Notes under the pieces: model-generated
Told to the model about the DNA's origin: nothing
What the model saw: the letters and a program-made list of their open reading frames with translations, nothing else
Database searches by the model: none
Program-made: the position numbers and the translations under genes
Source of the DNA: G965222505 sp965222505
GTDB lineage: Bacteria; Bacteroidota; Rhodothermia; Rhodothermales; DATKEJ01
Direction of reading: 5' to 3'
Assembly: GCA_965222505.1 (NCBI GenBank)
Contig: OZ244956.1
Location: forward strand, 5,146,001-5,210,000
Length of the DNA stretch: 64,000 nt
Shown here: in pieces, positions 34,818-42,840 of the stretch
How the letters are laid out: each line of letters starts with the position of its first letter
How positions within the stretch are numbered: the stretch's first letter is position 1

Positions 34818-35194
34818 GGCTTCGGTGCTGGTTTGGCCGTGATTAGCGCAACGATTCGGCCCAACGCCCTTTGCTTTCCCTGTACCATTCGGCGCTTCTG
34901 AATGGGCGTTGGGCCACAAAATCGGGCGAGATTATCTTTTGTCCAGGCATCGGATCTTGCCCTGAGGTCGTAGGCTGGAAGGGGGAGATCACCCTTGCAG
35001 GAAACTGACTTTGGACGGGGTATAGGATTGCCCCTGAGTAGCCACCGAACGTTCATTGTGGCCGCATTAAAAGCGTTCTGTTGCGTAGGTTTGGGCGTTG
35101 GATTGCGGTGCCAGCCCTCCAGGTAGAAGGCGTAGTAGTAGCCCCCACGGCGCTGGCTCACTTCGATTTCTATGCCTTCGTATTCGGTGATCAT
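34814..35194 (-). CDS. Hypothetical phage protein
   Basis: 126 residues from ATG at 35194; the frame is open further upstream, but this start fits just after the Rad52-like gene. It begins with a beta-hairpin (YEGIEIEVSQRRGGYYYAFYLEGW) and has a basic C-terminus (QKRRMVQGKQRALGRIVALI). No family recognised. A possible DNA-associated partner of the annealing protein by position. Confidence 0.45.
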   Translation of the reverse strand: MITEYEGIEIEVSQRRGGYYYAFYLEGWHRNPTPKPTQQNAFNAATMNVRWLLRGNPIPRPKSVSCKGDLPLPAYDLRARSDAWTKDNLARFCGPTPIQKRRMVQGKQRALGRIVALITAKPAPKP

Positions 35195-35199
35195 AGGGC

Positions 35200-35670
35200 C
35201 TACTTCTTGTAGTACAGGTACCGGCAGAATCCCCACTTTGCAGCAGCCCGGCGGAAAGCCATGCCCTCAGCGTTGCTCGACGGGTCACCGTAGGCAATCT
35301 CTTTTTCCTCTCCGGTTTCCTTGTCGGTTCGTTTCAGGGTTTCGGTCCCCGTGGCTTCGCGGCAAAACGTACCCTCAGCAGCCGGAATCGTCAGGCGCAC
35401 GGTGACAAACACACGGTCGCCCGTGGTGTGCATCTCGGTTACCTCACTGCTCCATCCGGGGGCAATCAGGTCCAGGTAGTTAGCCGTGTGGTACCAGGGG
35501 CAAAACGTCAACTGCGTACCCTGCACCCTTTTACTTCCGAGGTGCTTGGGGTGGGGGGGCTTGGTCAGGTCCGCCATGATTTCAGCAATCGGGCGGCCAT
35601 AGGGGCGCGGCTCGCGTGTGGGCCACTTTTCCGGCGCAGGGGCCTGTTTCAATTCAGCTTGCGTTTCCAT
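35200..35670 (-). CDS. Rad52-like single-strand annealing protein
   Basis: 156 residues. The core has KHLGSKRVQGTQLTFCPWYHTANYLDLIAPGWSSEV, a beta-hairpin pair (DRVFVTVRLTIPAAEG) and the closing SSNAEGMAFRRAAAKWGFCRYLY. This is the signature of Rad52/Rad22-family phage recombinases, whose conserved end is AE..AFKRAA..FGLG.YLY. It anneals complementary single strands in phage recombination and concatemer formation. Length is close to the short phage members. Confidence 0.8.
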   Translation of the reverse strand: METQAELKQAPAPEKWPTREPRPYGRPIAEIMADLTKPPHPKHLGSKRVQGTQLTFCPWYHTANYLDLIAPGWSSEVTEMHTTGDRVFVTVRLTIPAAEGTFCREATGTETLKRTDKETGEEKEIAYGDPSSNAEGMAFRRAAAKWGFCRYLYYKK

Positions 35671-36349
35671 CGGTTCTCTCAGTTAGTGCCCTGTCAAGCC
35701 GAAGGGCAACGTTTATGCCAATGTTCGGGTAGATTGCGTCACCCCCTTTATCCAGTCCTGTGATGTTCAGCACCCGCCCTGAAATGTTTGATTTGTAGGG
35801 CCAATCCTCCCGGTATAGGGGAGAGAGCCAGCGGTGATGTTTGGCCTGCAATACGCCCAATCGGTGGTATTTACCTCTGGTGGAATAATCCATCCAATAG
35901 AGGGGAAATTCCAGCGTGTCACCCAGGTCCACACGGCCTACCTCGCATTGCCACGGATCAATACCCATGACCTCGGCGCGGGCCTGGTGTTCACTGCCCG
36001 ACAACCACGCACGACGCAGGGCGGCAACAGCCTCACCCTCGATCTGAACCAGCTTCGTGGGAATCCAGAACTCAGGTGAATCACCTACTGGTGCAGGTTG
36101 CTCGAAACGGGGACGAGTTCCACAGCCGGTAAGCAGTTGCCGTTTTTTGGCCTGGCGCACGGCCTCGCATCCACAGGACTTGAGATGAGCGAAAAAGAGG
36201 CCGAGTGCTGATTGCCCATCAGCATAGTCAGGTGCGTCGCCGTCCTCTGATGCGGATATGGATTCCACTTCGGGCGTGTTGTCCAGATGTGCACCCGAGG
36301 CCCGGCAATAATCGAGCGCACCCGTGGCAAAGGAGAGGGGTTCAATCAT
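35654..36349 (-). CDS. Hypothetical phage protein
   Basis: 231 residues, overlapping the Rad52-like gene by 17 bp. It contains a short Cys cluster (LKSCGCEAVRQAKKRQLLTGCG) and a region SEHQARAEVMGIDPWQCEVGRVDLGDTLEFPLYWMDYST that looks like a folded beta domain. Its tight linkage to the annealing protein suggests a recombination or exonuclease-associated role, but no nuclease motif is recognised. Confidence 0.5.
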   Translation of the reverse strand: MIEPLSFATGALDYCRASGAHLDNTPEVESISASEDGDAPDYADGQSALGLFFAHLKSCGCEAVRQAKKRQLLTGCGTRPRFEQPAPVGDSPEFWIPTKLVQIEGEAVAALRRAWLSGSEHQARAEVMGIDPWQCEVGRVDLGDTLEFPLYWMDYSTRGKYHRLGVLQAKHHRWLSPLYREDWPYKSNISGRVLNITGLDKGGDAIYPNIGINVALRLDRALTERTDGNAS

Positions 36350-36359
36350 CGTCGGCCTC

Positions 36360-36863
36360 CTATGCAGCTAGAGATTGAGCAACGGCCATTGGCACCTCAA
36401 GCAGAGGCATTACCCGGCCCTTCGGATAATCCGCCGTGGGCAGGTAGATGGCAAACACGTCCAATCCCTTGTTGCCGTCACCATTGCCTTTAGCGCCATA
36501 CCGCAGCTCCTTGTGAAAGAAGTGGCCTTCGGCGTCTTGAAACCAGCGATCCGGGGCCGAGCCGTGATTGGCACGGTCGTCCAGGTGGTAGAAGTTGACT
36601 TCCAGCCAGCGGAGGTCGTCCGGGGAAATCGGGCTGGTTGCCGATTCATGTGCCAGTGCCAAAGCCATGCGCACGTTTTGCTCCCGGTCGTCAGTGCCGG
36701 TTAGGGCGTAGGCGCGGAATAGGATGTTCGTTAGGGTGCGCCGGGCAACCTTGGCAAGCCCGTCAGCCGTCAGCGGGTCAATGGCCCGGCCTAGGGTCTG
36801 ACGTTCAACCACTTGGTGCCGAGCTGGCGGGTTGCCGGTTTGGGGCGCGTGTGGTATGTTCAT
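36360..36863 (-). CDS. Hypothetical phage protein
   Basis: 167 residues from ATG at 36863; the open frame extends upstream into AT-rich DNA without a likely start. Contains LTNILFRAYALTGTDDREQNVRMALALAHE, which looks like a helical domain. No family recognised. Part of the minus block. Confidence 0.5.
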   Translation of the reverse strand: MNIPHAPQTGNPPARHQVVERQTLGRAIDPLTADGLAKVARRTLTNILFRAYALTGTDDREQNVRMALALAHESATSPISPDDLRWLEVNFYHLDDRANHGSAPDRWFQDAEGHFFHKELRYGAKGNGDGNKGLDVFAIYLPTADYPKGRVMPLLEVPMAVAQSLAA

Positions 36864-37107
36864 CGTTGCTGTGCTGATGCCGTGTTCAATACACACGGGA
36901 TGAAAAAGGATAGTCGATTCAGTGCAGTGCTTTAGGCTCGGCTCTTTGCTGGCAGGCGGGGCCGGGCCTTTTTGTTTGTTGAAATATAAAGACAGTAACC
37001 AACAAATCAAACGTAATAGTTGAATAAGTGGTATATTTTGCCTAAATAGTTGACAGTAGGAGGCCCAAGCAAAGTGCCGAGGCCCCCTGGTCCGCCAAGC
37101 TGAATGG

Positions 37108-37443
37108 CTAGGCCGCGAGCCGGGAATCACTTGCCGATGCGAATTCGGCTTTGGGGGTGTCCCACCAGGACCCAGGTTCTGGGATGGCCTCGACTGTAAC
37201 GGCGAACACATCACCAGCCGGGGTTGCTACCGTTTCGAGTTGGACCACGGTGAACTCGTGCATGTCGATGGGCCACGGAAACTCGGAAAGAGGGATGTGG
37301 CCGACCGTGAAGCCTTGGTAGTGGAGAAAGAGGTCTCCCTTGAATTTGACGGGTTCGAGTTCCTGGCCGGGGCCGGATTCCAGGCTAAGGTGCGTAATGC
37401 ACTCCTGGTAGCGGTCGGTGCCGCGAAGATTGAAGTATGACAT
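37108..37443 (-). CDS. First gene of the minus block, hypothetical
   Basis: 111 residues from ATG at 37443. Beta-rich with FKGDLFLHYQGFTVGHIPLSEF and MHEFTVVQLETVATPAGDVFAVTVEA. It begins opposite the HTH regulator gene at 37568 with a 124-bp AT-rich divergent region. It is probably the first gene of the minus block, with a 244-bp gap (36864-37107) before the next gene. Confidence 0.5.
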   Translation of the reverse strand: MSYFNLRGTDRYQECITHLSLESGPGQELEPVKFKGDLFLHYQGFTVGHIPLSEFPWPIDMHEFTVVQLETVATPAGDVFAVTVEAIPEPGSWWDTPKAEFASASDSRLAA

Positions 37444-37525
37444 GGCGATGACTGTTAAGGGTTCGTACATTATGCTTTGGACAATTGGAATATACATATA
37501 TACCTGCATACTATCAATAGTTTAC

Positions 37526-37556
37526 TTGTATTTTATTGTTTGTTCACTTAAATTAT
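37526..37556 (+). promoter_or_regulatory. Promoter for the HTH regulator/replication genes
   Basis: TTG (37526-37528), 20 bases, then TAAATTAT (37549-37556); the same segment also reads as TTGTAT-N17-TAAATT. It lies in the AT-rich gap between the divergent minus block and the regulator gene, 12 bases before the ATG at 37568. Confidence 0.5.
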
Positions 37557-37567
37557 TCTTGCACCAA

Positions 37568-37837
37568 ATGCTCGATCTTTTGAAACCCGGCAAACCATAT
37601 ACGCTTGTAGAATTGGGTATTATTGCCCAAGTAGCCCGAAAGCATAGCGGGCATAGTCAGAAGCGGGCCGCGAGTGAGCTTAACTCTGTTTATGACGTGC
37701 GTGTATCACAGCCCCACATATCAAAGGCAGAGAGGGGGGCCCCTCACTTTAAGTTTGTATTATTCAAGCTAATTGAGTACTACTCTGCCTTTAGAGTAAA
37801 AGAGGAGCCAACTTTTTTAGTGGAACCAAAGGAGTAA
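37568..37837 (+). CDS. HTH (XRE/Cro-type) regulator
   Basis: 89 residues from ATG 37568; the frame runs further upstream through the promoter region and is not used. IIAQVARKHSGHSQKRAASEL then VRVSQPHISKAERG form a helix-turn-helix with a Cro/CI-like recognition helix. It probably controls the divergent minus block and the replication genes that follow it. Confidence 0.7.
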   Translation: MLDLLKPGKPYTLVELGIIAQVARKHSGHSQKRAASELNSVYDVRVSQPHISKAERGAPHFKFVLFKLIEYYSAFRVKEEPTFLVEPKE

Positions 37838-37845
37838 TCAACAGC

Positions 37846-37887
37846 GAACGGGCACCCATTACCGTCCAAAGCATTGGGCACCCGTTC
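37846..37887 (+). other. Extended hairpin between regulator and replication gene
   Basis: GAACGGG (37846-37852) pairs with CCCGTTC (37881-37887), and inside this CCCA pairs with TGGG across a symmetric CA/CA internal loop. There is no T-tract, so it may regulate read-through or translation of the replication gene at 37906 instead of terminating. Confidence 0.45.
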
Positions 37888-37905
37888 TAGTCCTTAACAG
37901 ACATA

Positions 37906-38844
37906 ATGGAAACAACCCAATCAAAAGACCATGGGTTCCAGATCCATGACGAAAGCGATCTCCGAAAGTACCGCACGGAGATCCCAAACATCGTTGACGA
38001 CCTGCCCCTGAGCGCCTATGCCCGAAGTCTATACATGCACCTAAAACGGGTGTGTGGGGCCGGGGGCGGGAAGTGCTGGAAGGGAGAGCGGGCCTTGGCT
38101 GCCGGGTCCGGCATGTCGAAGGGTAGTGTCCGAAAGGCAAAGGCCGAACTCGAAGAGGCGCGACCTGAACTTCATGGAAAGTCCCTTATCCAGATCGAGC
38201 CGGGAAATCCTGTTGGAAAAACCGGATTTGAGCAATCGGACAAGATCATCATCGTAGACGTTTGGCCGGAGAATTTCGCCTCGTTTACTCCGCCCGTGGG
38301 GGTGGTCGCCACAAAACCACCCCCTGGTCGCCTGAAGACCACCCCCCGGTCGCCACACGACCAGGGTGGTCCTGACAAGACCAGGGGTGGTCGCCACACG
38401 ACCATAAGAATAAACACAAAGAAGAAAGAACCAATTAAGAAACAACAACAGGCCGCTTCGCCAAATCCAACCGGCAACGCCCCACCAAAGCCGGAGGATG
38501 ATGTTGTTGTTTCTAAAAAATTGGGTTCTGAAGAAGTTGTTCAAGAACTTGTTGCCTGTGGGATGTCTCGGCCCGTGGCCGTGGCCCTCTCGGGCGAGTA
38601 CAGTGCCGAGCGTGTACGCCGCCACGTCCGGTATTTCCGTAAGCACCGGGGCTCCATTCGTGGTGTCGGCTGGCTGGTCGACGCTATCAAGGAAAACCAC
38701 CAATACGTTCAGGATTCTGGCTGGATGACGGCTGACGAAGTTCAGGCCCATGCCCGGAAGAGGGGCATTCCAGCCAGGCACCCGGATCTCTACCAACACA
38801 ACGGCAAAATAGGCAGGGAGGCGAGATGGAAATTCAAGGTTTGA
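37906..38844 (+). CDS. Replication initiator with internal origin (lambda O-like layout)
   Basis: 312 residues. An N-terminal winged-helix domain (residues 32-86: LPLSAYARSLYMHLKRV, GERALAAGSGMSKGSVRKAK) resembles the HTH_36 domain of phage replication proteins. A low-complexity proline/lysine linker (about 125-185) covers five DNA iterons. A C-terminal helical domain (LVACGMSRPVAVALSGEY, RRHVRYFRKHRGSIRGVGWLVDAIKENH) resembles replisome-organiser tails. It would bind its own iterons and load the host helicase. This gene-with-origin design is that of lambda O. Confidence 0.72.
   Translation: METTQSKDHGFQIHDESDLRKYRTEIPNIVDDLPLSAYARSLYMHLKRVCGAGGGKCWKGERALAAGSGMSKGSVRKAKAELEEARPELHGKSLIQIEPGNPVGKTGFEQSDKIIIVDVWPENFASFTPPVGVVATKPPPGRLKTTPRSPHDQGGPDKTRGGRHTTIRINTKKKEPIKKQQQAASPNPTGNAPPKPEDDVVVSKKLGSEEVVQELVACGMSRPVAVALSGEYSAERVRRHVRYFRKHRGSIRGVGWLVDAIKENHQYVQDSGWMTADEVQAHARKRGIPARHPDLYQHNGKIGREARWKFKV
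38304..38450 (+). other. Candidate phage replication origin: five iterons plus AT-rich element
   Basis: Five 15-bp units start at 38304, 38326, 38348, 38368 and 38389, spaced 20-22 bp (two helical turns). They all begin GGTC and end ACC; the two perfect copies are GGTCGCCACACGACC (38348-38362, 38389-38403), each with 5-bp inverted arms. A purine-rich, AT-rich stretch follows at 38404-38450, suitable as an unwinding element. The array lies inside the initiator gene, as in lambda. Confidence 0.7.
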
Positions 38845-40802
38845 GAAGTCGTAAGTATTGGTTAGATTACCGGCAGTCATTACAGGGCATACAAATCCCA
38901 TTGTGCAAGTTTTTTGCATCCAAAGCCTGCACTTCAAATAAGCCCGTCTGTGCTACTGACCCACTAATGGATCAACAGAGCTTCATATCAACCACCGCCA
39001 CCGGGAGGGGGGTCGCCCGAGCCACCGCTGCCACCATTTCCTTCACCCTCCCCGCCGGAGCCGTTAAATACAATTCCGCCACCAAAAACAGAGGAGATGA
39101 ACCACCCAAGAAAATCAAGCATTGTGCTAGTGTATTTAGCACAGCTACGCCTCTGAGCGCAGCACAGTATGCTGCACGTGTTAAAGGGAAAGTCCTCCAA
39201 TCCAGGCCCAGTGCCTGGCGTTTCCTACCTACCTCGGCAGCAATATACTTCATATGCTCACTACTTGCCGCCCCTGGTGTGTTTGCTCAGGACCTGACAA
39301 GGTGCAATGAATTGACCCAGGGTGTTTTTGCTCTTACAGGGAAAGATGCACCCCTGAGCAATAACCAGCTTGAGGCTGCAACCACGCTGATAACTGAAGC
39401 AATAGACTGTTATGGAGGCGCTGTCAAGCCACCTCTTGAATGGCTGTGGCGACAAAGGATTTGGACACTTACGGCTTTGCGCCGATTGGATGAAGCATTG
39501 GTTGCGACCAGTACATACCAAGCCGAGTTCTTTTCAATAGCAACAGAAGAGAAGAAGGCCAGGTTCTTTATGGACAAATACCGTTTGCACCTGTTAATGG
39601 GGAATAAACGCCTTGCCGGATTTGCATGGAGTGACGGGGCTAATTACATAAACGCCCTACCAAGGACGATGCACCCATTGTACTGGATTAACGGAGCGCT
39701 CCTTTCGTTTGGTGAACACAATTATGATGAGGCCCTTGCGCTGTGTGATAGTGCAATGAAGAAAATTACTCACCTTGAGAGCCCTTCTGGTAGATTTGCT
39801 TATGCCCAAGTTTTGCGACTCAGAGGGGAGGTCGGCCTGGAGACAAATGATCTTAAGGGGGCAGAGCGCCTTGTTCGGCAGGCCGCACAGTCGTTCATTG
39901 ACCAAGGCCAATACTCCCGGCTTTCAACGGCCCTGGCCACGCTGGGCCGGATTGAGATTGCCAAGGGTGATACTGATGACGGCCTGGCGACCCTTGGGCG
40001 TGCCCTAGAGCTATCAGACAGCCTTATGCTACCTCGCGGCCAGATTGAGTCTCTTCAACACTTGAGTGAGGCACTAAACGACTTGGGGCGCTACGAAGAG
40101 GCCGAGCCGGTCGCCCATCGCGGGCTTGCACTTCTTGACAGCATCAGGATAGAAGAGTTTAAGACCGACTTATTGATTGCCCTGGGTAATGCCCAACTCG
40201 GCATGGGACAAATTGCCGAGGCCACAGACACATTTCGGGACGCAGAATCATCAACGGATGACTTGAGGATAATAGGCTTAGCACGTGCTGGCCTGCTTGC
40301 GGTAAGGGAGGCCAGGGCAGAGCGAATGTGGAGCCGGTTTGCCTGGGTTGTTGTACTCGCCCTGGTGGGGGGAGTCGTGGCCGGATTCAATTTGGCTCGG
40401 CGTTGGCCGGCCTTACCTGGGGGGCCTTCATTGCGCCCCGAAACTGTTCCTACTACGCCCATCCCCCCAAGGGGCAAACTTTCACCCGAGGACAAAATAC
40501 TACTCCGACACATCCACGCCCTGTGCTTCCAGCCAGAGCAACATAAAGAAATACTTGACGCGTCAGATCCGGGGCTTTTTGAGCGCCTGACAACGGAAAA
40601 CGCGCGATCCCAACAGAGGGTTAAGCCCCTGGCCTTGGCCCTGGGAGTGGTATATGCGCAGTTAGAGAGTGCCGAGTCGGCGGACCCGTATGAGCATTAC
40701 CGCAAGAAGCTGCTACGGCTACGAAAGCAAACCGGGGCAACAACCGGCGTTTACGGCTGGCGCTTGTGGTTCATCGAGCGGGGGGAGGAGTGGCCGGGGT
40801 AG
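38826..40802 (+). CDS. TPR protein with membrane anchor and C-terminal cytoplasmic domain
   Basis: Up to 658 residues if ATG 38826 is used; ATG 38967 is the next in-frame choice. A signal-like hydrophobic stretch (residues 136-154, AAIYFICSLLAAPGVFAQ) lies unusually far in, so the true start is probably closer to 39170-39200 or non-standard. After it come about seven tetratricopeptide-type helix pairs (DEALVATSTYQAEFF, AYAQVLRLRGEVGLE, STALATLGRIEIAKGD, ESLQHLSEALNDLG), a second membrane segment (VVVLALVGGVVAGFNLA) and a 110-residue cytoplasmic tail. A TPR sensor crossing the membrane, expressed from the prophage, is inferred. Confidence 0.6.
   Translation: MEIQGLRSRKYWLDYRQSLQGIQIPLCKFFASKACTSNKPVCATDPLMDQQSFISTTATGRGVARATAATISFTLPAGAVKYNSATKNRGDEPPKKIKHCASVFSTATPLSAAQYAARVKGKVLQSRPSAWRFLPTSAAIYFICSLLAAPGVFAQDLTRCNELTQGVFALTGKDAPLSNNQLEAATTLITEAIDCYGGAVKPPLEWLWRQRIWTLTALRRLDEALVATSTYQAEFFSIATEEKKARFFMDKYRLHLLMGNKRLAGFAWSDGANYINALPRTMHPLYWINGALLSFGEHNYDEALALCDSAMKKITHLESPSGRFAYAQVLRLRGEVGLETNDLKGAERLVRQAAQSFIDQGQYSRLSTALATLGRIEIAKGDTDDGLATLGRALELSDSLMLPRGQIESLQHLSEALNDLGRYEEAEPVAHRGLALLDSIRIEEFKTDLLIALGNAQLGMGQIAEATDTFRDAESSTDDLRIIGLARAGLLAVREARAERMWSRFAWVVVLALVGGVVAGFNLARRWPALPGGPSLRPETVPTTPIPPRGKLSPEDKILLRHIHALCFQPEQHKEILDASDPGLFERLTTENARSQQRVKPLALALGVVYAQLESAESADPYEHYRKKLLRLRKQTGATTGVYGWRLWFIERGEEWPG
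38988..39122 (-). CDS. Possible 44-residue antisense microprotein
   Basis: Opposite the doubtful N-terminal part of the TPR gene, an ATG at 39122 opens a 44-codon frame. It has a hydrophobic start (MLDFLGWFISSVFGGG) and a glycine-rich end (SGGSGDPPPGGGG). Composition looks natural, but there is no clear ribosome site. Just upstream is a 19-bp palindrome at 39124-39142. Speculative. Confidence 0.25.
   Translation of the reverse strand: MLDFLGWFISSVFGGGIVFNGSGGEGEGNGGSGGSGDPPPGGGG
39124..39175. repeat. Two palindromes upstream of the TPR signal region
   Basis: GTGCTA-N7-TAGCAC at 39124-39142 and GCAGCA-N5-TGCTGC at 39159-39175. They lie in the stretch where the TPR gene's true start is unclear and could be operator sites for its promoter. 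Confidence 0.4.
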
Positions 40803-40920
40803 GGGCCGGGGTAGCCGGTTGGCGGTAACAGGTATCTGGTATCTGTGATTGATTACCGTTATATTTTTGGAGTGGAATATTGTTTTGATAGGTTGTATTA
40901 TTGACTATTTAAGTTATTGA

Positions 40921-41982
40921 ATGAATCAGTCTAACATGAACGAACATAATCAGATAGACTCTGCCCCAGAACCCTTGTTGCCAAAGGGAAGACTGCTACA
41001 ATTGAAGATTGGCCAAATTAAGCCAAGCAGCAGTAATCCACGCAAGCTATTTGATCCTGCACCACTCGAGTCTTTGAAAAATAGTATTCGCGCTCATGGC
41101 GTGCTTGTTCCAATAACTGTCTACAAACTACCTGGGCAAGATAGATATGCAATTGTAGACGGTGAAAGAAGGTTTCGGTGCTGCGTATTGTTAGAGCAAG
41201 AAGGCATGGAGATCACAATACCAGCCAATGTTGTCGAAGCTCCCGACAAGATGGCAGCACTAATTTATATGTTCAACATCCATAGCTTCAGGGAATCATG
41301 GGAGTTAATGCCAACGGCGTTAAGTCTTCAGAATGTCATCAGAGACCTTGAAAAGAAAACAGGAAGTGCTCCAACTACTGTTGATCTTCATCAACTGACC
41401 GGCTTAAGCATATCTCGGATTGAAGACTGTAAAACGATAATGAGTTTCGACAGGCGCTATCAAGATTTGTCACTAGAACCCGATCCAGCAAAAAGAATCC
41501 CATCGAATTTCTGGATAGAATTGGCACCCGTGTTAAGAACTGCACGAAAGCACAATCTACCTCTTGTTGAAGACCTCGGGGAGCCTGGTATCATTGATCG
41601 ACTTGTTGAAAAATATCGAAATAAAAAGATCAAGTCTGTCATACATTTCAGACGGATTCAGGAGGCATTTGAGGTTACTGATGATGTTGAAAGTGTGGCA
41701 GACAGATTTCGAGAATACATTCTTGATGAAAACCTAGAAACGCGTGCAGCTTTTGATGGCTTTATTACTGAAAAAAGAAAGGTCCAAAAGGCAGTGGATG
41801 CATGTGATAAATTTTTGGGTACACTGGAGAAATCAAAAGTAGATTTGACAATAGATGAAGGAAGGGAAGATCTGATAAGACAGCTAAAAGGGGTTATTCA
41901 ATACGTTTCCAAATTAATTGAAAGCCTTCAGAGTGTAGATCCACCTTTTGAGGCAGAAGAAGACTTCGAAAATGGAGCGTAA
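40921..41982 (+). CDS. ParB/Srx-fold protein of a putative three-gene conflict system
   Basis: 353 residues. Residues 27-100 match the ParB N-terminal domain: IGQIKPSSSNPRKLF, LKNSIRAHGVLVPITVYKL and the motif IVDGERRFR. A helical region (TVDLHQLTGLSISRIEDCK) resembles the ParB HTH, followed by a long helical C-terminus. The gene is GC-poor and starts an island of similar composition. It overlaps the PRTase-like gene by 11 bp, so the two act together. Phage ParB-like proteins can be CTPases, nucleases or DNA-binding adaptors; partition is unlikely because no ParA is present. Confidence 0.8.
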   Translation: MNQSNMNEHNQIDSAPEPLLPKGRLLQLKIGQIKPSSSNPRKLFDPAPLESLKNSIRAHGVLVPITVYKLPGQDRYAIVDGERRFRCCVLLEQEGMEITIPANVVEAPDKMAALIYMFNIHSFRESWELMPTALSLQNVIRDLEKKTGSAPTTVDLHQLTGLSISRIEDCKTIMSFDRRYQDLSLEPDPAKRIPSNFWIELAPVLRTARKHNLPLVEDLGEPGIIDRLVEKYRNKKIKSVIHFRRIQEAFEVTDDVESVADRFREYILDENLETRAAFDGFITEKRKVQKAVDACDKFLGTLEKSKVDLTIDEGREDLIRQLKGVIQYVSKLIESLQSVDPPFEAEEDFENGA

Positions 41983-42823
41983 CCTCTTTTTCCTGAGACA
42001 TTTATTTTCATTGGTGCGATATTGGATACGATTTCGTGCCTACAATCCACAGCCAGTCACTCTTAAAGGTTTGATGGATTGGTTATTCCAATTCCCCCCC
42101 AATTTGCGGCCACACATATTAAGTCTACTAGGTGATATAAAATATCTTACAGAAACTGAGGTCCGCGAAAGCCTTCTAAAACTCAACGAACAAATACTGA
42201 GCAAATTAAGTAAAGATGGTATCAGTATTGAGAATGTGATTTATGTCTCTATTGACGCAGCAGGAAGCAGTAGCTCAGTAATGCTAAATATGCTAAGGGA
42301 TGCTGCTAACCTTGAAAGGCGTAAAGCCAATCTAATTGATTCTCATAACACAAGGAAGCTAAATGAGCTCACAGATGAGCTAACTAAAGGGGCAATTATT
42401 TATGTGGATGACTGCTCTATGTCTGGTAAACAGTTTGTTAGAAATCAAAGGCGTGTATCTGAGTATATTGTCGGTGCCTTTTCAGAGTTTTTTATTGTTC
42501 CACTAATATGTGAGGAAGCAGAGAATCGAATTCAACCAACTGGTGTCGCAACCTACCCAGCAATAACGCATCTCAAGAATGAGCGTCCCTTACATGATTG
42601 TGCCGATATGCTCGATGTCACAATAAAGGAAGAACTTATAGGCATTTGCAGAGAGCTTCACAAGAAGCACGGCAGAGGGTTCGGAAAACTTGCAACCATG
42701 GCTGTTCTCTACCGGAATGCCCCCAATACAACACCATTATTATTTCGAGGGAGTATAGGGCAAAAAACGATCCGGGGGATTTTGCCAAGAAGCGACGACC
42801 TCCCTATTCCTGTGATGGACTGA
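41972..42823 (+). CDS. PRTase-CE-like protein (phosphoribosyltransferase-related effector)
   Basis: 283 residues from ATG 41972, overlapping the ParB-like gene. The core has VIYVSIDAAGSSSSVMLNMLRD, then GAIIYVDDCSMSGKQFVRNQ, a phosphoribosyltransferase pyrophosphate-binding signature (DD..SGK). The C-terminal HGRGFGKLATMAVLYRNAPNTTPLLF and RGILPRS match the PRTase-CE group described from biological conflict systems. It may modify or cleave a nucleotide or nucleic acid base as effector. Convergent with the methyltransferase, with a 17-bp gap. Confidence 0.7.
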   Translation: MERNLFFLRHLFSLVRYWIRFRAYNPQPVTLKGLMDWLFQFPPNLRPHILSLLGDIKYLTETEVRESLLKLNEQILSKLSKDGISIENVIYVSIDAAGSSSSVMLNMLRDAANLERRKANLIDSHNTRKLNELTDELTKGAIIYVDDCSMSGKQFVRNQRRVSEYIVGAFSEFFIVPLICEEAENRIQPTGVATYPAITHLKNERPLHDCADMLDVTIKEELIGICRELHKKHGRGFGKLATMAVLYRNAPNTTPLLFRGSIGQKTIRGILPRSDDLPIPVMD

Positions 42824-42840
42824 ATTCAATCCGAATTTTA

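Noticed and set aside
40921..41982. Plasmid-like partition system
   Set aside because: There is a ParB-like protein but no ParA ATPase or centromere-like repeats next to it, and the prophage is integrated.
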